This document shows positions 11,346 to 21,400 of a stretch of 35,797 nt of DNA, one piece after another. Numbering within the stretch: the stretch's first letter is position 1; each line of letters opens with the position of its first letter. The position numbers were made by a program, and so were the translations under genes. The DNA comes from Grifola frondosa (taxonomy: Eukaryota; Basidiomycota; Agaricomycetes; Polyporales; Grifolaceae): contig LUGG01000048.1 in assembly GCA_001683735.1 (NCBI GenBank), positions 1 through 35,797 of the forward strand, in the 5' to 3' direction. Below the pieces are notes generated by a model. That model had not been told where the DNA came from. It worked only from the letters and a program-made list of their open reading frames with translations, and did no database searches.

Positions 11346-11592
11346 ATTGATCGCGTTGGCCGTGTAGCGCTGGCAATGTGGGCATCGCGTGCACAAGCTT
11401 ATCTTGCCGAAATCAGTGCGTATTCATTCCTGCCTTTATGTCCGCTACAACTAGCAGATTCCCGTGCTACAGCTACGGAGGGGTGTACGATATTTTTGAC
11501 TTGAGAATATTACAGAAAAAGTAAAATGGGAAATTTCGAAATGTCACCTCTAAAGAGCATATGACCGTAGAGTAAGGTTGTATATTGGCGAT

Positions 11593-12160
11593 CTAATACG
11601 AAGCTAGTTGGTCTTCTGAGAAGGCGGCGGCGTCTCCAGCACCCGCACTTGACCGACTACTGGACCTCTCTAAACTGATTCTTGGCCGCTTCTTGCCGTT
11701 GTCTCGCAAGGGACTCTCGATAACCTGAGAACCGTCATTGAATCATTGTGTGCGACCAACCCGTGCAGATGGAGGAGTAGTACCACCTGCGTGTGTATAA
11801 TAAGCAATCCAATTGTAAACTCAGTGATACGGCACATTGCCATACCGAAGACAGAGACCGTCGATGAAGCAAGACCCAACATATGCAATATTTTCGAGGG
11901 TCAAGACGAACGACAATGGTGTGAGATCGTCGCGTCGTTTTACCGCTGTGAACATTCCTTCGACATGTGTTATTGATGCCTCTGCATACGGGAACGGAAT
12001 CCGCACTTCGACCGGTAGCTTTCCTTTCCCGCCGGTACTGTTGTGAAGTTGTGACACATACTGGTAGCCGGTGACATTAAATGTAGATGCTTCGATGTTT
12101 AGACTGGCAGAGCAGCCAGCTATGTTGAGAATAGGATAGTGATGTGAGTCGACTCCATCA
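11593..12160 (-). pseudogene. 3' part of unknown minus-strand protein, short-intron gene, possibly intact
   Basis: The minus-strand reading begins ADGVDSHHYPILNIAGCSAS and continues ASTFNVTGYQYVSQLHNSTG, LPVEVRIPFPYAEASITHVE, GMFTAVKRRDD and FVLTLENIAYVG. A short intron (GTATGGC to CACGCAG) and probably a 36-nt one lead to a basic tail, ESPLRDNGKKRPRISLE, and a serine-rich end QLASY with stop at 11593-11595. The block of an I-P-P strand, a GMF/GFLT-type turn and a V-L-ENIAYVG strand recurs in unnamed mushroom proteins; I suspect a beta-barrel fold but cannot prove it. An upstream exon with VIFDAVYWLGDDATPLMACL lies at about 12380-12480, so the gene may extend to 12.5 kb or further. Whether it is a gene or a remnant is unclear. 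Confidence 0.4.
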
Positions 12161-12379
12161 GCGTGAACGAGCTAGCAAATCGTTTAAGTCCGAGTTCTCT
12201 GCTAGAAGATCTGACGACACACTCAATTAATGTCTCCTACCAGATCATAATCCTCGTGTCTTTCTTTGTTAATATAACTCAGCCTGCGGAGACCTGTGGG
12301 ACCTGTTATTTCAATGAATCAGCGGCATACTATACATACTATGACAGTGAAGAATACTTTACTGTAGCATATGTAATGT

Positions 12380-12485
12380 AAGTACCTTTCTCTTCGAAGC
12401 TGATAAGGGTCTTGTTATGATACTTGAGACAGGCCATTAAAGGCGTGGCATCGTCACCAAGCCAGTACACCGCATCGAAAATGAC
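12380..12485 (-). CDS. Probable upstream exon of the 11593-12160 gene
   Basis: Minus-strand reading after an AG at about 12495 gives a protein-like segment (FDAVYWLGDDATPLMACLKY, then HNKTLISFEEK) that ends at a GTAC donor. No domain is recognised. It is linked to the downstream segment only by strand, order and exon-like boundaries. Confidence 0.35.
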
Positions 12486-13720
12486 TTGCTGGCAGTGCGC
12501 TTGGTCACGTCATGGGGTTTCTAGTTGTGTGACACTAATGCACCCGCTATGTTGCTCACATCTGGGAAGTGCGATGCGGCGGGCTTGCCGAACGTCATAA
12601 AACGTTGGGGAAGCTGTTCACGTCTGCAAAAATAAATCGTCACGACCGTGTTGCAGGGTCATGTCGCGTCATGTCGCGTTGAGTTGTGCCGCATCAAGAC
12701 ATGATTGCCTTCATCAATTGAGGCCGGACTTGCAGTCCCTACGAAATTTTTCATTGCTGCATATAATTTTCATTGTGTTTTTAAGGACTTACTTGTTCTT
12801 CAGAGCATCCTTCGCTGACATGTCGAGCGCGTCGAGATATGCCAGCGTCGAGCGAGTGGAGGAGTGACTATAATCCGTGTGACATCTTGGTTTGCACGGG
12901 CAGAATTCTCTGCTGCTTTGAGCTCACATAAATGACAGGGAAAACATTTGAATTACCTATTTTGACTCTTGCAATCATGCATAAATTAATTTTGAGAACA
13001 CGGCAACACTGAAAGATACATAGTCCCAAGGTGTGACATCTGTAACACGTGAGACGAAAAGAGACATACTTCCAAAATGAGAAGTCACTTCCAAAACGAG
13101 ACAGTTATCCGTAAAAGGAAACACGAGCTTCAGTACTATAGAAGATTGTCATACGTGATATCAGTCTTTATTATCCTCGCATGGACGGGGCGCAATTCGC
13201 CCATCTGCTGGCGGAGCGCCTGCAACAATTGGCACAATTCCATGTCGTGGAAATATGAGTTCTGGTTAGGCACCATTGCAGAAGGTGTACAGGACGTGCA
13301 CGGACGCGAAGGTCGCCTCAGCAACTCATGAACTATTCGCTGCTCTTCAGCATCGAGACCGCCTACAGAAGAGACAGGATGCGAAGTTGTGCGCGTCGCC
13401 TCAGGATCATGGTTGGAGCGTATGGATAACACGGGCGACAACACGGCCACCACGTCCAGACGATCCACATATGTAGCTATGTCCGCGTCGTGACCTCCGG
13501 CTGAAAAAGGGGCCACATCGATCTCATGGTGAGAAATCAACCAGTATAAATAGTATTCACGGAACCGCACTCCCACGGCGTGCTGGACCAACGATATACA
13601 AAACGCGATCACATGGCGTTAAGACGCGTCGTTATTGAGCCGTGTGAAGTAACACAACACCAACGTGTTCGTCCTCGTCCCTCATCATCGCTCAGTTGTG
13701 TAGTACATCCCACTTCTACC
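12486..13720. other. Mostly unassigned; one long minus-strand open frame at 13136-13612
   Basis: The open frame at 13136-13612 (minus, 158 codons) has mixed composition (MELCQLLQALRQQMGELRPV) and no recognisable domain. It may be a 5' exon of the minus-strand gene or chance. A small tandem duplication GTCATGTCGCGT lies near 12660-12680. Otherwise I see nothing convincing. Confidence 0.3.
13545..13553 (+). promoter_or_regulatory. TATA-like box upstream of 13721 gene
   Basis: TATAAATAG lies about 170 nt before the ATG at 13721. The position is plausible for a fungal promoter with a leader, but nothing else supports it. Confidence 0.3.
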
Positions 13721-15081
13721 ATGCAACTCTCCATCGTAGAAAAGGCCCACTTCTTGAAGCAGATGCTTGCTGAAGGCGATACCCTTGTTGACCTTGCTGT
13801 GGCGCTTGGTGATGACTCGTTGCTCAATGACATGATAGTAGCATTCGCATCGGGCACCTTATGGATGGGACAACTCACATCTAGTAAGTATATATTTCAC
13901 ATTAGATAGTATTTAACTATACTTGGTAGTGACTAACAGTCATTGTGACCCAGAATATGACACAGATGACAGCCGACGCAGTGCCGAACCTACAGAAGAT
14001 CTGGACCCTCGAATTGTGGAGGTTGAGGAGATGGACAGCGCGAGGTATGTACCATTACACCTATATTGATAACTTCATACAGCTAACCTACTGTGTTGTA
14101 GCGGAGATGACGATGTTCGTTACTCAGATTGGTAGTAAGCGTAGACTGTGCAACACACCATATACGATTTGACATTGCGCTAGTTCATCATCTAGCTTCG
14201 GTACGTTCGAGGCGTCAATTATATCTGAGGATAGCGACGAAACAAGCCAGAAAATTGTAGATATGCCCCAACTGGTATGTCACTGTTAGAACACATGACC
14301 AGCATTAGCTCAGAATTCCATTTGTTAGGTGGGCACCTCCCATGCTGACCACGTTCGTGCTCAGCAGTCTGGCGACTCTACTGCAAACAATTTCCTCCAG
14401 AAAGCAGACTCCAATCTGCGATCGTGCAGCGTTATTGCCACAGAGGACACCCCACGGTGGGTGCGTGATCTCTGGTTGGATTTAGTTGGCAAGTGGGCAG
14501 AATTTGAGCGGCTTCGCTCACCTCGTGGAGTGGTAGGTTTATGTGTTTACGTCAGATAGATGCTGCTTACCTAGGTCGTTAGCGAGAGAATTTCCCGAAC
14601 AAAAATCGGCCAGTTGCGATTGACGTGTGGATGCGGAGTCGTCGTTGGAATGACAAGACTCCCTTCATTGAGGATTTAACACAGTTTGGTATGAGCTGGT
14701 GGTATTGGTGGGTGACCTCCAATCCCGATTGGAGGAAGCCTCCCCCACGCTCCACAGACATGCTGCCGGCAAAGGCACAAATGCTCACTGATTGGATGCC
14801 GATAAACAAGTGCGGATCGAGCGGTATGTATGTGGCGATCCGGTCTCTCTCTTGGTGGGTACCTGTCGAAGACATACATAAAAATTGTCTTTGGGTACAG
14901 TCTGTGAAAGATGTCACATCCGTGCTCTGTGATATCATATATCATTTGGTGGAGAACAGTGAAACATCGTAAGTTGTGCTGCATTAACCATATCTCTGAT
15001 CTGATCATCTTTTGAAGTAGTGGGAAGGGGAAGAAAAGAGCGAGTAGCACAGGAGTCCACACACCACCACGAAAACGGTGA
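13721..15081 (+). CDS. Unknown Trp-rich Agaricomycete protein with basic tail, multi-exon
   Basis: Starts MQLSIVEKAHFLKQMLAEGD. About seven exons are joined by 40-70 nt introns with GTATGT or GTAAGT donors. An acidic linker (YDTDDSRRSAEPTEDLDPR, EASIISEDSDETSQ) precedes a globular part: DTPRWVRDLWLDLVGKWAEF, a block with VWMRSRRWNDKTPFIEDLTQ, then FGMSWWYWWVTSNPDWRKPP, IRSLSWWV and CLWVQSVKDVTSVLCDIIYH. The last exon gives SGKGKKRASSTGVHTPPRKR and TGA at 15079-15081, a likely nuclear localisation signal. The W-WWxWW-x-PxWR pattern is common in unnamed mushroom proteins that occur in many copies; no biochemical role is known to me. The splice near 14575 (around a GTCGTTAGCG acceptor) is uncertain because the frame shifts there. 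Apart from that the gene looks intact. Confidence 0.6.
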
Positions 15082-15392
15082 ACAATCAGACCATCATGAT
15101 TTTTCGGATGTTACTGACGCAGTGATAAAGTCGCCGGTCCCCCTTTTGATTTGTGAAGTGCCCATGTATGAAGTCTTTGACTCAGTAATGGCTGGCTACG
15201 TAGAAAGCAGAGCCACAATGGTGTGCCGCCCGCGGTTGCAGTCTCCGGCTGCCAGATCCTTGTATATTTCGCGTACCATGTAATTCTCCTATTGATAACG
15301 GAAAGATTAGCGAGATGATAGCGATATAAACAGATGGCGCTGTGTAATTTAAGTGTGAATACAGGGACGTTGGGATCTGGACTGTCTGACAA

Positions 15393-15440
15393 GAGTACTG
15401 TGGAGTACGAGTACTGCAGAGTACGAGTAGTGTAGAATAA
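15393..15440. repeat. 16-bp tandem repeat, three copies
   Basis: GAGTACTGTGGAGTAC, GAGTACTGCAGAGTAC and GAGTAGTGTAGAATAA lie end to end. Each of the first two is itself nearly palindromic at its ends (GAGTAC and GTACTC halves). Confidence 0.8.
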
Positions 15441-16527
15441 AAAGTGAGAAACCCCCTAGCGCTAGCTGCCGAGAGAGAAAGGTGAATCCTGAATGAGCCT
15501 CGAGTAGAATATATGCCGTTGAGTTCCTAAGGCGCGCTTCGCACTTCGAACACCCTCAATGTGTTCAGAAGGATATTCCCAATAAAAGCAGGTGGCGGAT
15601 TCACTGGACGAGGGGGAAAAGGGTGCTCGATACATCATATCTGCCTACTGCTCGCACACTCTCGCAGCAGTCTCCGCAATGCTCACTAGTGTTCGATAAC
15701 CCTCCCTTGTTTATTATTATTTATTACTCTTTTGTCTCTTTCCCTCCTTTATTTGAGAGTTTGAAATGAGGAAAGCACTATTTAAGCCTTGTAAGGAACA
15801 TAAGAAGCCGAACTCGATCACGGGCGCTTCCAAAAAAAGTTACGCCTAAGAAACTTGGAGGGTAGACGACGTTCTGCGCCCGCCCGATCCGATTCACCGC
15901 TGTTAATGGTGCTCTTACTACGGAGGGTACCTCTACGGGCACTTGGGGGTATCACTCTCCACGAAACTCACGGAATACTCCCATATTGTCCTACCTTATG
16001 ATGGAATATCAAGGAGATGTCTGTCTATAGAATATTTTAAGTTTCAGTGGGGTTTCCAGCTCATAACACTGCATCTTATAAGAGAAATTCGGATGCAAGT
16101 GAAATCAACGAGATATGCCATTGAAAGGCAATGTGTTCGATCACTATCCGACTGCGAGATATGTGCCCTTGCCTTTCTCGTACATTTCACTGACCGACTT
16201 TCACGTGGCTTCCCGAGCCCTTTTTATGTAAATGTTCCATTTATCGGGAAGGATCAAGAAAGGCTTGGGAAAGGCATATTTTTCAATTGCTTGTCGACAC
16301 ATGTCCGACCAATTCCTGGCCCTTGGGCCAGTTGATACAACTTGTTTGGATGGCTGCACTGTGGGGCAGACCGACATTTTGGAGACGAACTTTGGGTTCA
16401 TTTGGGCCATCAGCAAAATCCGAAACCGTCTTATTTGATCTGAACCGGTCTATTTTGTCTTAGCATATGAACTGCAAGACACTTCAGAGTGTTCATAAGC
16501 CCTTGTCCTCCGTAGTTTCTAACACCT

Positions 16528-16610
16528 TCTAAATGGTCTTGAATGTTGGCATGGGTAAAACTTAGAGGCTTCAGACCATTGAGTTAATATTCACCCACAG
16601 ACCATTTAGA
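16528..16610. repeat. Inverted repeat TCTAAATGGTCT
   Basis: A perfect 12-bp inverted pair: TCTAAATGGTCT at 16528-16539 and its complement at 16599-16610. A third partial copy (CAGACCATT) lies between them. A one-mismatch version, TCTAAATGCTCT, occurs on the minus strand at 21651-21662. Such short subterminal repeats in both orientations are typical of CACTA-type transposon ends. Confidence 0.6.
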
Positions 16611-17419
16611 GCTCATAATAGTGTTCATATGAGAATTGATTGAAAAGAACATAGCTATTACAAAACATGGCTGAGATCGGACAGAAGTGCAAGACCAACT
16701 TGAGGCTGCTAAGACGAAAAAGATGGTCAAGACGAGTAGAATAACACGGGTATAATGATATGGTATGCGGATTGAACACAGGAAACGGATGAGTTGGTGT
16801 TCAATGTGCTCGGTGTGGAGGGTCTGCCTGTATTGTCTTCTTGATGGCAATAGGTGCCAGTAGTTGCGCAAGCGGTGCAATTCGGCATTTGGACGAGAAC
16901 TGCACACACAGAGTCAGGCGACACCTTCAATACCGCAGCGAGGACGTACCATGGAGAACACGGCGACACTCCCGAAGAAATTCGGCAGTGAGAGCGTGAG
17001 CAGTGTGCACTGCTTAATGAGGCGAATGGGTCAGTGTGCGGAGCAGGAACGGATGGTTCGGGGGACGTACGGGTGCACCCCTATCGCGATCAGTAGATGT
17101 GAGGACTGAGCTGTGATGCACATGTGCACGACGGGGGACCACTGGACGTGCGCTGCGTGGGAGGCGGGTACAACGCGCATATAGCACATGGGTTCGTAGT
17201 GGATTCTCACCTCATCCGAGAACGCATACCCCGTCAAGCCACAATAAGCACTCAGTGCACATGGTGCACGACTGAGTGGCGTTCGCACCAAATGCCACAG
17301 CGGTGAGCACGCCAAGTACGAGGTACTGGTTTTTTAGGAAGGCGAAGGACGCCAACGCACTCCAGACCAGCGTGGCCACGTCGGACAGCGTCAGGAGGGG
17401 TCATACAGGATCATGACGA

Positions 17420-17596
17420 GGCCCGCGGCTGTTGCCCGTGAGCTGACAATTGTATCCGACCGCATCCTCGAAAGTGTTCTGCAGCACGTATGAGTGAAGA
17501 AGTTCGTTGGAGAGGTTAATACAGAACTCATCGAAACTAGTCTGGTCTTGAGCCGAAACCAAAGGCGCCGGACCTCCAAAATACATTGATACCAAA
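17420..17596 (-). pseudogene. Chitin synthase (myosin-motor class) fragment, piece 4
   Basis: Minus-strand reading includes SMYFGGPAPLVSAQDQTSFD, EFCINLSNELLHSYVLQNTF and EDAVGYNCQLTG. The FDEFCINF-NELLQSYVL-NTFEDxVGYN pattern belongs to the myosin-like motor domain fused to fungal class V/VII chitin synthases, which act at the plasma membrane in cell-wall building. It follows the dihydroorotase piece and continues the collinear order of the upstream chitin-synthase pieces. After about 50 residues the similarity ends, and a short hydrophobic segment (VATLVWSALASFAF) of unknown origin follows to about 17330. Confidence 0.65.
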
Positions 17597-18150
17597 CCGG
17601 GAGCACCTGACGGGCTTGCAGAAGTTCCACGCCTGGCCCATCCAGTCGCCGACGGTGAGTGCGAGGTGGTGCGCGGTGATCGTGCACGCGACGGTGTTGC
17701 TGAGGCTTTTGACGCACTCGACCGCCACACGCGTCGTCGCGTGCTCAAGCACGATGCGCAGGCATGGGAATGCGGCGTGCAGCATGCGCAGGTGCGGGAG
17801 GAATGTGGGCTCCGTGTTCAACACGCACATGTTCGCCATGGGTGCGAAGGGCACCTTGCCGTGCAGGTTCAGCACGAGCCCCGCAGCCTCCATCGCGGCG
17901 AACACGGGTAGTACACCTCGTATGACTCGATGCCGCCCTCGGAGTTGGTCGTCACGCCGTGTGGGTACGACTTGACGCCTGGGCTGGTGTGAAGACGGGA
18001 GGGGATGCATGAGGGACGGGGGACGTACCGGCCATGTCGGCTTTTGTGGCCTTCGACGGCGGGGTCTATGGCCTGCAGCTGGGCCTTGTAGAGCAGCGCC
18101 TACTCGGTGTTTGTGATGGGTGGCTTGAGGCTGGGCTGTCATGCATTCGT
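17597..18150 (-). pseudogene. Dihydroorotase internal fragment (URA4/PyrC type)
   Basis: Minus strand. Reading with frame changes gives LKPPITNTE, ALLYKAQLQAIDPAVEGHKS, PGVKSYPHGVTTNSEGGIES, YEVYYP, AAMEAAGLVLNLHGKVPFAP, NTEPTFLPHLRMLHAAFP, RIVLEHATTRVAVE, VACTITAHHLALTV and AWNFCKPV. This is the central part of homodimeric dihydroorotase, the pyrimidine-synthesis enzyme that closes carbamoyl aspartate to dihydroorotate, and includes the LNLHGE-type and EHATT histidine blocks. The N-terminal HxH metal site and the C-terminal third are absent. Frameshifts (near 17930 and 18110) and a TAG after PITNTE make it nonfunctional. It sits between chitin-synthase pieces, so it was probably inserted there. 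Confidence 0.75.
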
Positions 18151-18274
18151 CGAGTATCGACATCAATCCACCATAATACCAGATGAAAAAACACACCATG
18201 ACATATGCCAGCCTAAACCCGCCCTTGCGGACATGTTTTGTGACAAGGGCAGAAAGCTCGCCCTGGAGGAGGTG

Positions 18275-18332
18275 GCTTGCTGTGAAATCCAGGCTGGTTG
18301 AAAGTAACAATCTGCGTGGGCGGTGGAGAGTC
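18275..18332 (-). pseudogene. Chitin synthase fragment, piece 3 (short)
   Basis: The reading DSPPPTQIVTFNQPGFHSKP matches the PPATQIVLLDQPGFQSR-like loop just before the FDEFCINF block of chitin-synthase motor domains. It is only about 19 residues, but its position between pieces 2 and 4 in the correct order supports it. Confidence 0.45.
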
Positions 18333-18338
18333 CTGGTT

Positions 18339-19694
18339 CAATGCGCTCTGCAGTGGTTGGGGATCACTACTAGGAGAGTACGCCGTGGGGCGCGAAGGAA
18401 GCGATGGATGGCTAGGGAGAGACGACGCATTAGATTGAGGCGAGAAAGGCGCGCTCCTACTGCCATTCTGGGAGGATGCTGAAAGAGGAGCGGATGGGAG
18501 GTTAATGGCATCAAATTGAGGAGGCGACGTGGGCAGCGCAGATACAGAAGGCGGCCGCGGTGGAAGGCCCATTGACACATGAATTGGTGCCGCTATCTTC
18601 CTCAATGCGGCACTTGCGCTGACATCCCGCAGATTTCCCCAGGGACCAGTCAAGCCTTCAGTTTGCGAGGCCATGATCTGCAAAGTCGGAGGTGAGGAAA
18701 GAGTTGGCCCATTCTCTGCGGTCAGCAGCGAATTGGCGCCTTGGCGGATCATTTGCTGGGGTACAGAGTGGAACGCCTCAAACGCAAACGAATTTTGTCT
18801 GAGCCGCGCCGCCTCCTTCTCTTTCTCTTTACGTCTTCTCTCCCGCCCGTCCTCTTCAGCACGCTCACGCGGTCCACGCGTGCCGAGAGCGCTGAAAGTT
18901 ATGGCAGTAACGTCCACACGTCTGCGGTCACGATCCTCATCATCCCGCCCATCCATCACCCTCTCACGCCTCTGCCCGAGACCGCCAAGGCCTACACACA
19001 TCGCACCCAATGCACCCAGCTCTCGGTCACGCAGTGCAGGCGCCTCGCCATGACTGCCACCTCCAGAAAGGGCATTCATACTGGTCAGAGCCTCGGAAGG
19101 TCCTGCCACCAGCGCACCACTCATCAACGGACCAGGGGTAGCCCGAGGCCGGAAGGATGGGTATTGGGGCCCGCGGGTGCCCTGGGAGCGCCGTATGATG
19201 TGAACTCATTGTTCGGAATCTTCAACGTTGCAGCTTCCAATCCAGCGGAGAATGTGAACATATTCTGGAACTCCCGCTCCTAAAAAATGTCACAGACCAC
19301 ATTAGCACGACGGCATCTATTACACGCCGAGATATCACTTCACAAATATACCTGCATATCATCTGGGAATCCAACGACAAAATAGTCGAGATCTCTTCCG
19401 GCTGCTGCTGAGAGTTCTGTGCGGTCCCGTTGGCATGATTCGTCCCCGGAGCGCTCGTTATCGCACTTCCTGTCCCGAGCCATTTGTGGGCAAAGAGGGC
19501 CCATACTGCATTTGCGTTTGCATGGGCGCATGGTGCGCTTGCGATAGCGAATGAGATACGCCATTGGCATACGGCGCCTGGAACTGCTGCTGCTGAATGT
19601 CCTGTTGATGCTGCTGCTGCTGCTGCAGTGACATCTGCGGTGCCTGCACATTCTGTAGTATCCCCGAAGTCCCCGAAATGTTGCTCTGCTGCTT
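18339..19694 (-). pseudogene. Whi3-like RNA-binding protein fragment
   Basis: The minus strand begins with a Gln-rich region (SLQQQQQHQQDIQQQQFQAP, about 19640-19560), then QQPEEISTIFVVGFPDDMQ, which fits the RNP2-like strand of the first RRM. A retained 71-nt intron (19281-19351, GTATATT to TTTTTTAG) is followed by EREFQNMFTFSAGLEAATLK and IPNNEF. A long open frame (19127 to about 18340) then covers the low-complexity centre, with an Arg/Glu-rich helix (REREEDGRERRRKEKEKE-like) and a Ser/Pro-rich region. This order fits fungal Whi3-type cell-cycle mRNA-binding proteins. The second RRM is missing, and frames change near 19470 and 19150. Identity is inferred from the ISTIFVVGFP-DDMQEREFQNMF block. 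Confidence 0.5.
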
Positions 19695-19700
19695 CTGGTT

Positions 19701-19916
19701 GGCTGTTTCAGTAACAAAGGCGAAAAGAATCGCATAAAGATCCCGCGCGAGTTGGTTGCATTAGGCAGCGCTCCGATGAGCATTCAGCATGACAGCGTAC
19801 AGCTCCTTCCGCCCGTAGCTTGTCTTGTTCGCAAACACCTCACAGAGCTCTTCTGAACCGGCTCCTAGAAATCTCGCGACATGTTCAAGCACAGGCATAT
19901 TGGAGACATAATCAAC
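19701..19916 (-). pseudogene. Chitin synthase motor-domain fragment, piece 2
   Basis: The minus-strand reading DYVSNMPVLEHVARFLGAGS, EELCEVFANKTSYGRKELYA, VMLNAHRSAA-stop-CNQLAR and DLYAILFAFVTETAN fits the middle of the myosin-like domain of class V/VII chitin synthase. An in-frame TAA stands where a Gln or Arg is expected. The piece ends at the junction with the Whi3-like fragment, where AACCAG occurs. Confidence 0.6.
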
Positions 19917-19922
19917 GAGCGC

Positions 19923-20267
19923 TCACCGGAACACCACTGCCTGCGATTCATTCCTCCTTCTCATAAGTAGGTATACCCTCGCAACGATGTCGTACAGATG
20001 TAGTGGTAGTAGAGGCGAAGTCCCAGGTAACGGAAAGCTAGTATCCTTGTAACATCTCTCCTCGTACTCCTTTGCACTCGTGTCGTTAACGTTGGCCAAT
20101 CCCTTGTACGGATTAATGGCAATGAGGTTTGATGCGCTGACTCTGGTGTATGGTAAATCTGCACGAAAGCATGCTTCTAGAATGGCGAGGATGGTGTCGT
20201 CAGAAGGATAGACTGTTGCAGATGTCGAGGACGAAACTAAGTCAATGAGGTGATAGTGTGAGAGCAC
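19923..20267 (-). pseudogene. Chitin synthase motor-domain N-terminal fragment, piece 1
   Basis: A single open frame whose reading includes HYHLIDLVSSSTSATVYPSD, DTILAILEACFRADLPYTRV, SASNLIAINPYKGLANVNDT, SAKEYEERCYKDTSFPL and LYDIVARVYLLMRRRNESQA. It matches the start of the myosin-like motor in class V/VII chitin synthases (YTRVGASNLVxVNPYK and RVYLLMRRRxESQAVVFRG). It ends at VVFR with a GTGAGCG donor exactly where the P-loop GxTGSGKS should follow. That loop and the switch regions are absent from the next piece, so the ATP site is gone. Confidence 0.72.
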
Positions 20268-20717
20268 TGGTGAATTTGAACTTGGGCGCTTCGGACTTAG
20301 GTCGCGGCTTCTGGATGACCTCCTCTCTATGGCCTCGCTATCGCGTCTTAGCTCTCGGGCACGTCACACAACTTCTCCAATGCATTCGGCCAGATGCTCA
20401 CCCCTCCGTGCAGCGGACTCGAACAGCATGATGCGCAACATGAGCAGGCGACCACCACCAGACTCTCGAAGAAGATGGCAGCATCCAGCCCAGCTGTGAG
20501 TTCCCCTCTCTTTGCTATCCCTGAAATGATTGCTGATGGCGGCGGCAGTCCCGACGTGGAAGGCATGCTCGTGCAAGGAGTGCGTGTTGCCGATCATGAT
20601 GGGCATGCCTACCTGCTCCACTGCTGATGTCCGTACCCCCCGAGAGCCAGAAGATGTTTACAAGGGCAATAAGACCGTGAGCGATGCACACGACACGTTC
20701 GCACAGGCACGGCCCCA
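20268..20717. other. Unassigned GC-rich segment
   Basis: Open frames exist on both strands, and the minus strand reads LMLRIMLFESAARRGEHLAE with protein-like character near 20400-20480. No family is recognised. It may be another gene piece between the chitin synthase N-terminus and the WLM pseudogene. Confidence 0.3.
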
Positions 20718-21400
20718 GCACAGGAAGGGGTGCAGACGCTGGTACCGATCACAGGGGAGCTGGGCAGGCTGCGGGCTGTCAAGGACGAGCAGAAGCGGCG
20801 TGCACGCATCCAATAACGTGCCATGCGCGTCACGGCTAAGGTACGTTTACACTCACATTGTCCTCTGCTCCCTACACTCGCCCTTCTCCACCCTTCGCTC
20901 AACAGGCTACCTGTCCGAGCTGCCCCTCCCGAACCCACCTGCCGCCCACACGCTGCTCGAGCATCTCGTGGTGGACTCCACTATCTGGCATGACATGCGC
21001 GCACACCGGCTGGTGGTTGTGCTGCCGACGGAGCTCGTGCTGCATGAAGTGCCTCACCTGCTCGGGTTGAATGTGAACGCGGGCCAGGCGGTGAAGCCGC
21101 AACTGTGCACGGGCGTGTATGACGGATTCCGTGCATATGCAGAGGTGCGATGGGTGCTGTGCCACGAGCTCGTGCACAATGTGTGGGTGGAGCATGACGA
21201 TAACTTGCGTACTTTTTTGTGTCTTAAAGCGTAGCGTGTGTGCTGACCAATCTGTGTGCAGTTTAAGGAGCTGAACTCAACACTGAATCACGAGCTCGCG
21301 CAGTTCGAGCGCGTCACAGCGCCGATTGCGGGAGGAGTGGCGGTGCCCATTGCCACCACTGTGTTGCTCATCCCATCGCACTCATGTAGATGGACTCCAA
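20718..21400 (+). pseudogene. WLM (Wss1-like) metalloprotease domain pseudogene
   Basis: The first part (EGVQTLVPITGELGRLRAVK, DEQKRRARIQ then a stop) resembles the linker after the ubiquitin-like domain. A clean 65-nt intron (20841-20905) precedes GYLSELPLPNP, TIWHDMRAHRLVVVLPTELV, PHLLGLNVNAGQAVKPQLC and YDGFRAYAEVRWVLCHELVH-NVW. The HELVH is the zinc-binding HExxH of WLM/Wss1-type peptidases, which process DNA-protein crosslinks and SUMO or ubiquitin conjugates. The next intron (21205-21261) has a normal GCAG acceptor before FKELNSTLNHELAQFERVTA, but its donor reads TTGCGT where GTGCGT is expected. The in-frame stop and the lost donor mark a pseudogene. Retained introns point to DNA-level transfer. 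The 3' end is unclear. Confidence 0.65.

Larger units (their letters stand above)
15082..17030. other. Gene-poor AT-rich spacer
   Basis: No convincing gene was seen. The longest open frame (15943-16335) has no splice or domain support and is overlapped by others. Features inside: a 16-bp triple repeat (15393-15440), a TTATTATTATTTATTA run near 15711, and an inverted repeat (16528-16610). Confidence 0.5.

Noticed and set aside
15282..15900. Possible solo LTR
   Set aside because: No TG...CA ends with a flanking duplication, primer-binding site or matching second copy could be found by eye.
17666..17975. Plus-strand open frames opposite the dihydroorotase piece
   Set aside because: GC-rich antisense shadows; the minus strand carries the recognisable dihydroorotase sequence.
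18673..19283. Plus-strand open frames of 126 and 180 codons
   Set aside because: They are antisense to the Whi3-like low-complexity region and contain only Ser/Arg/Thr-rich shadow sequence.
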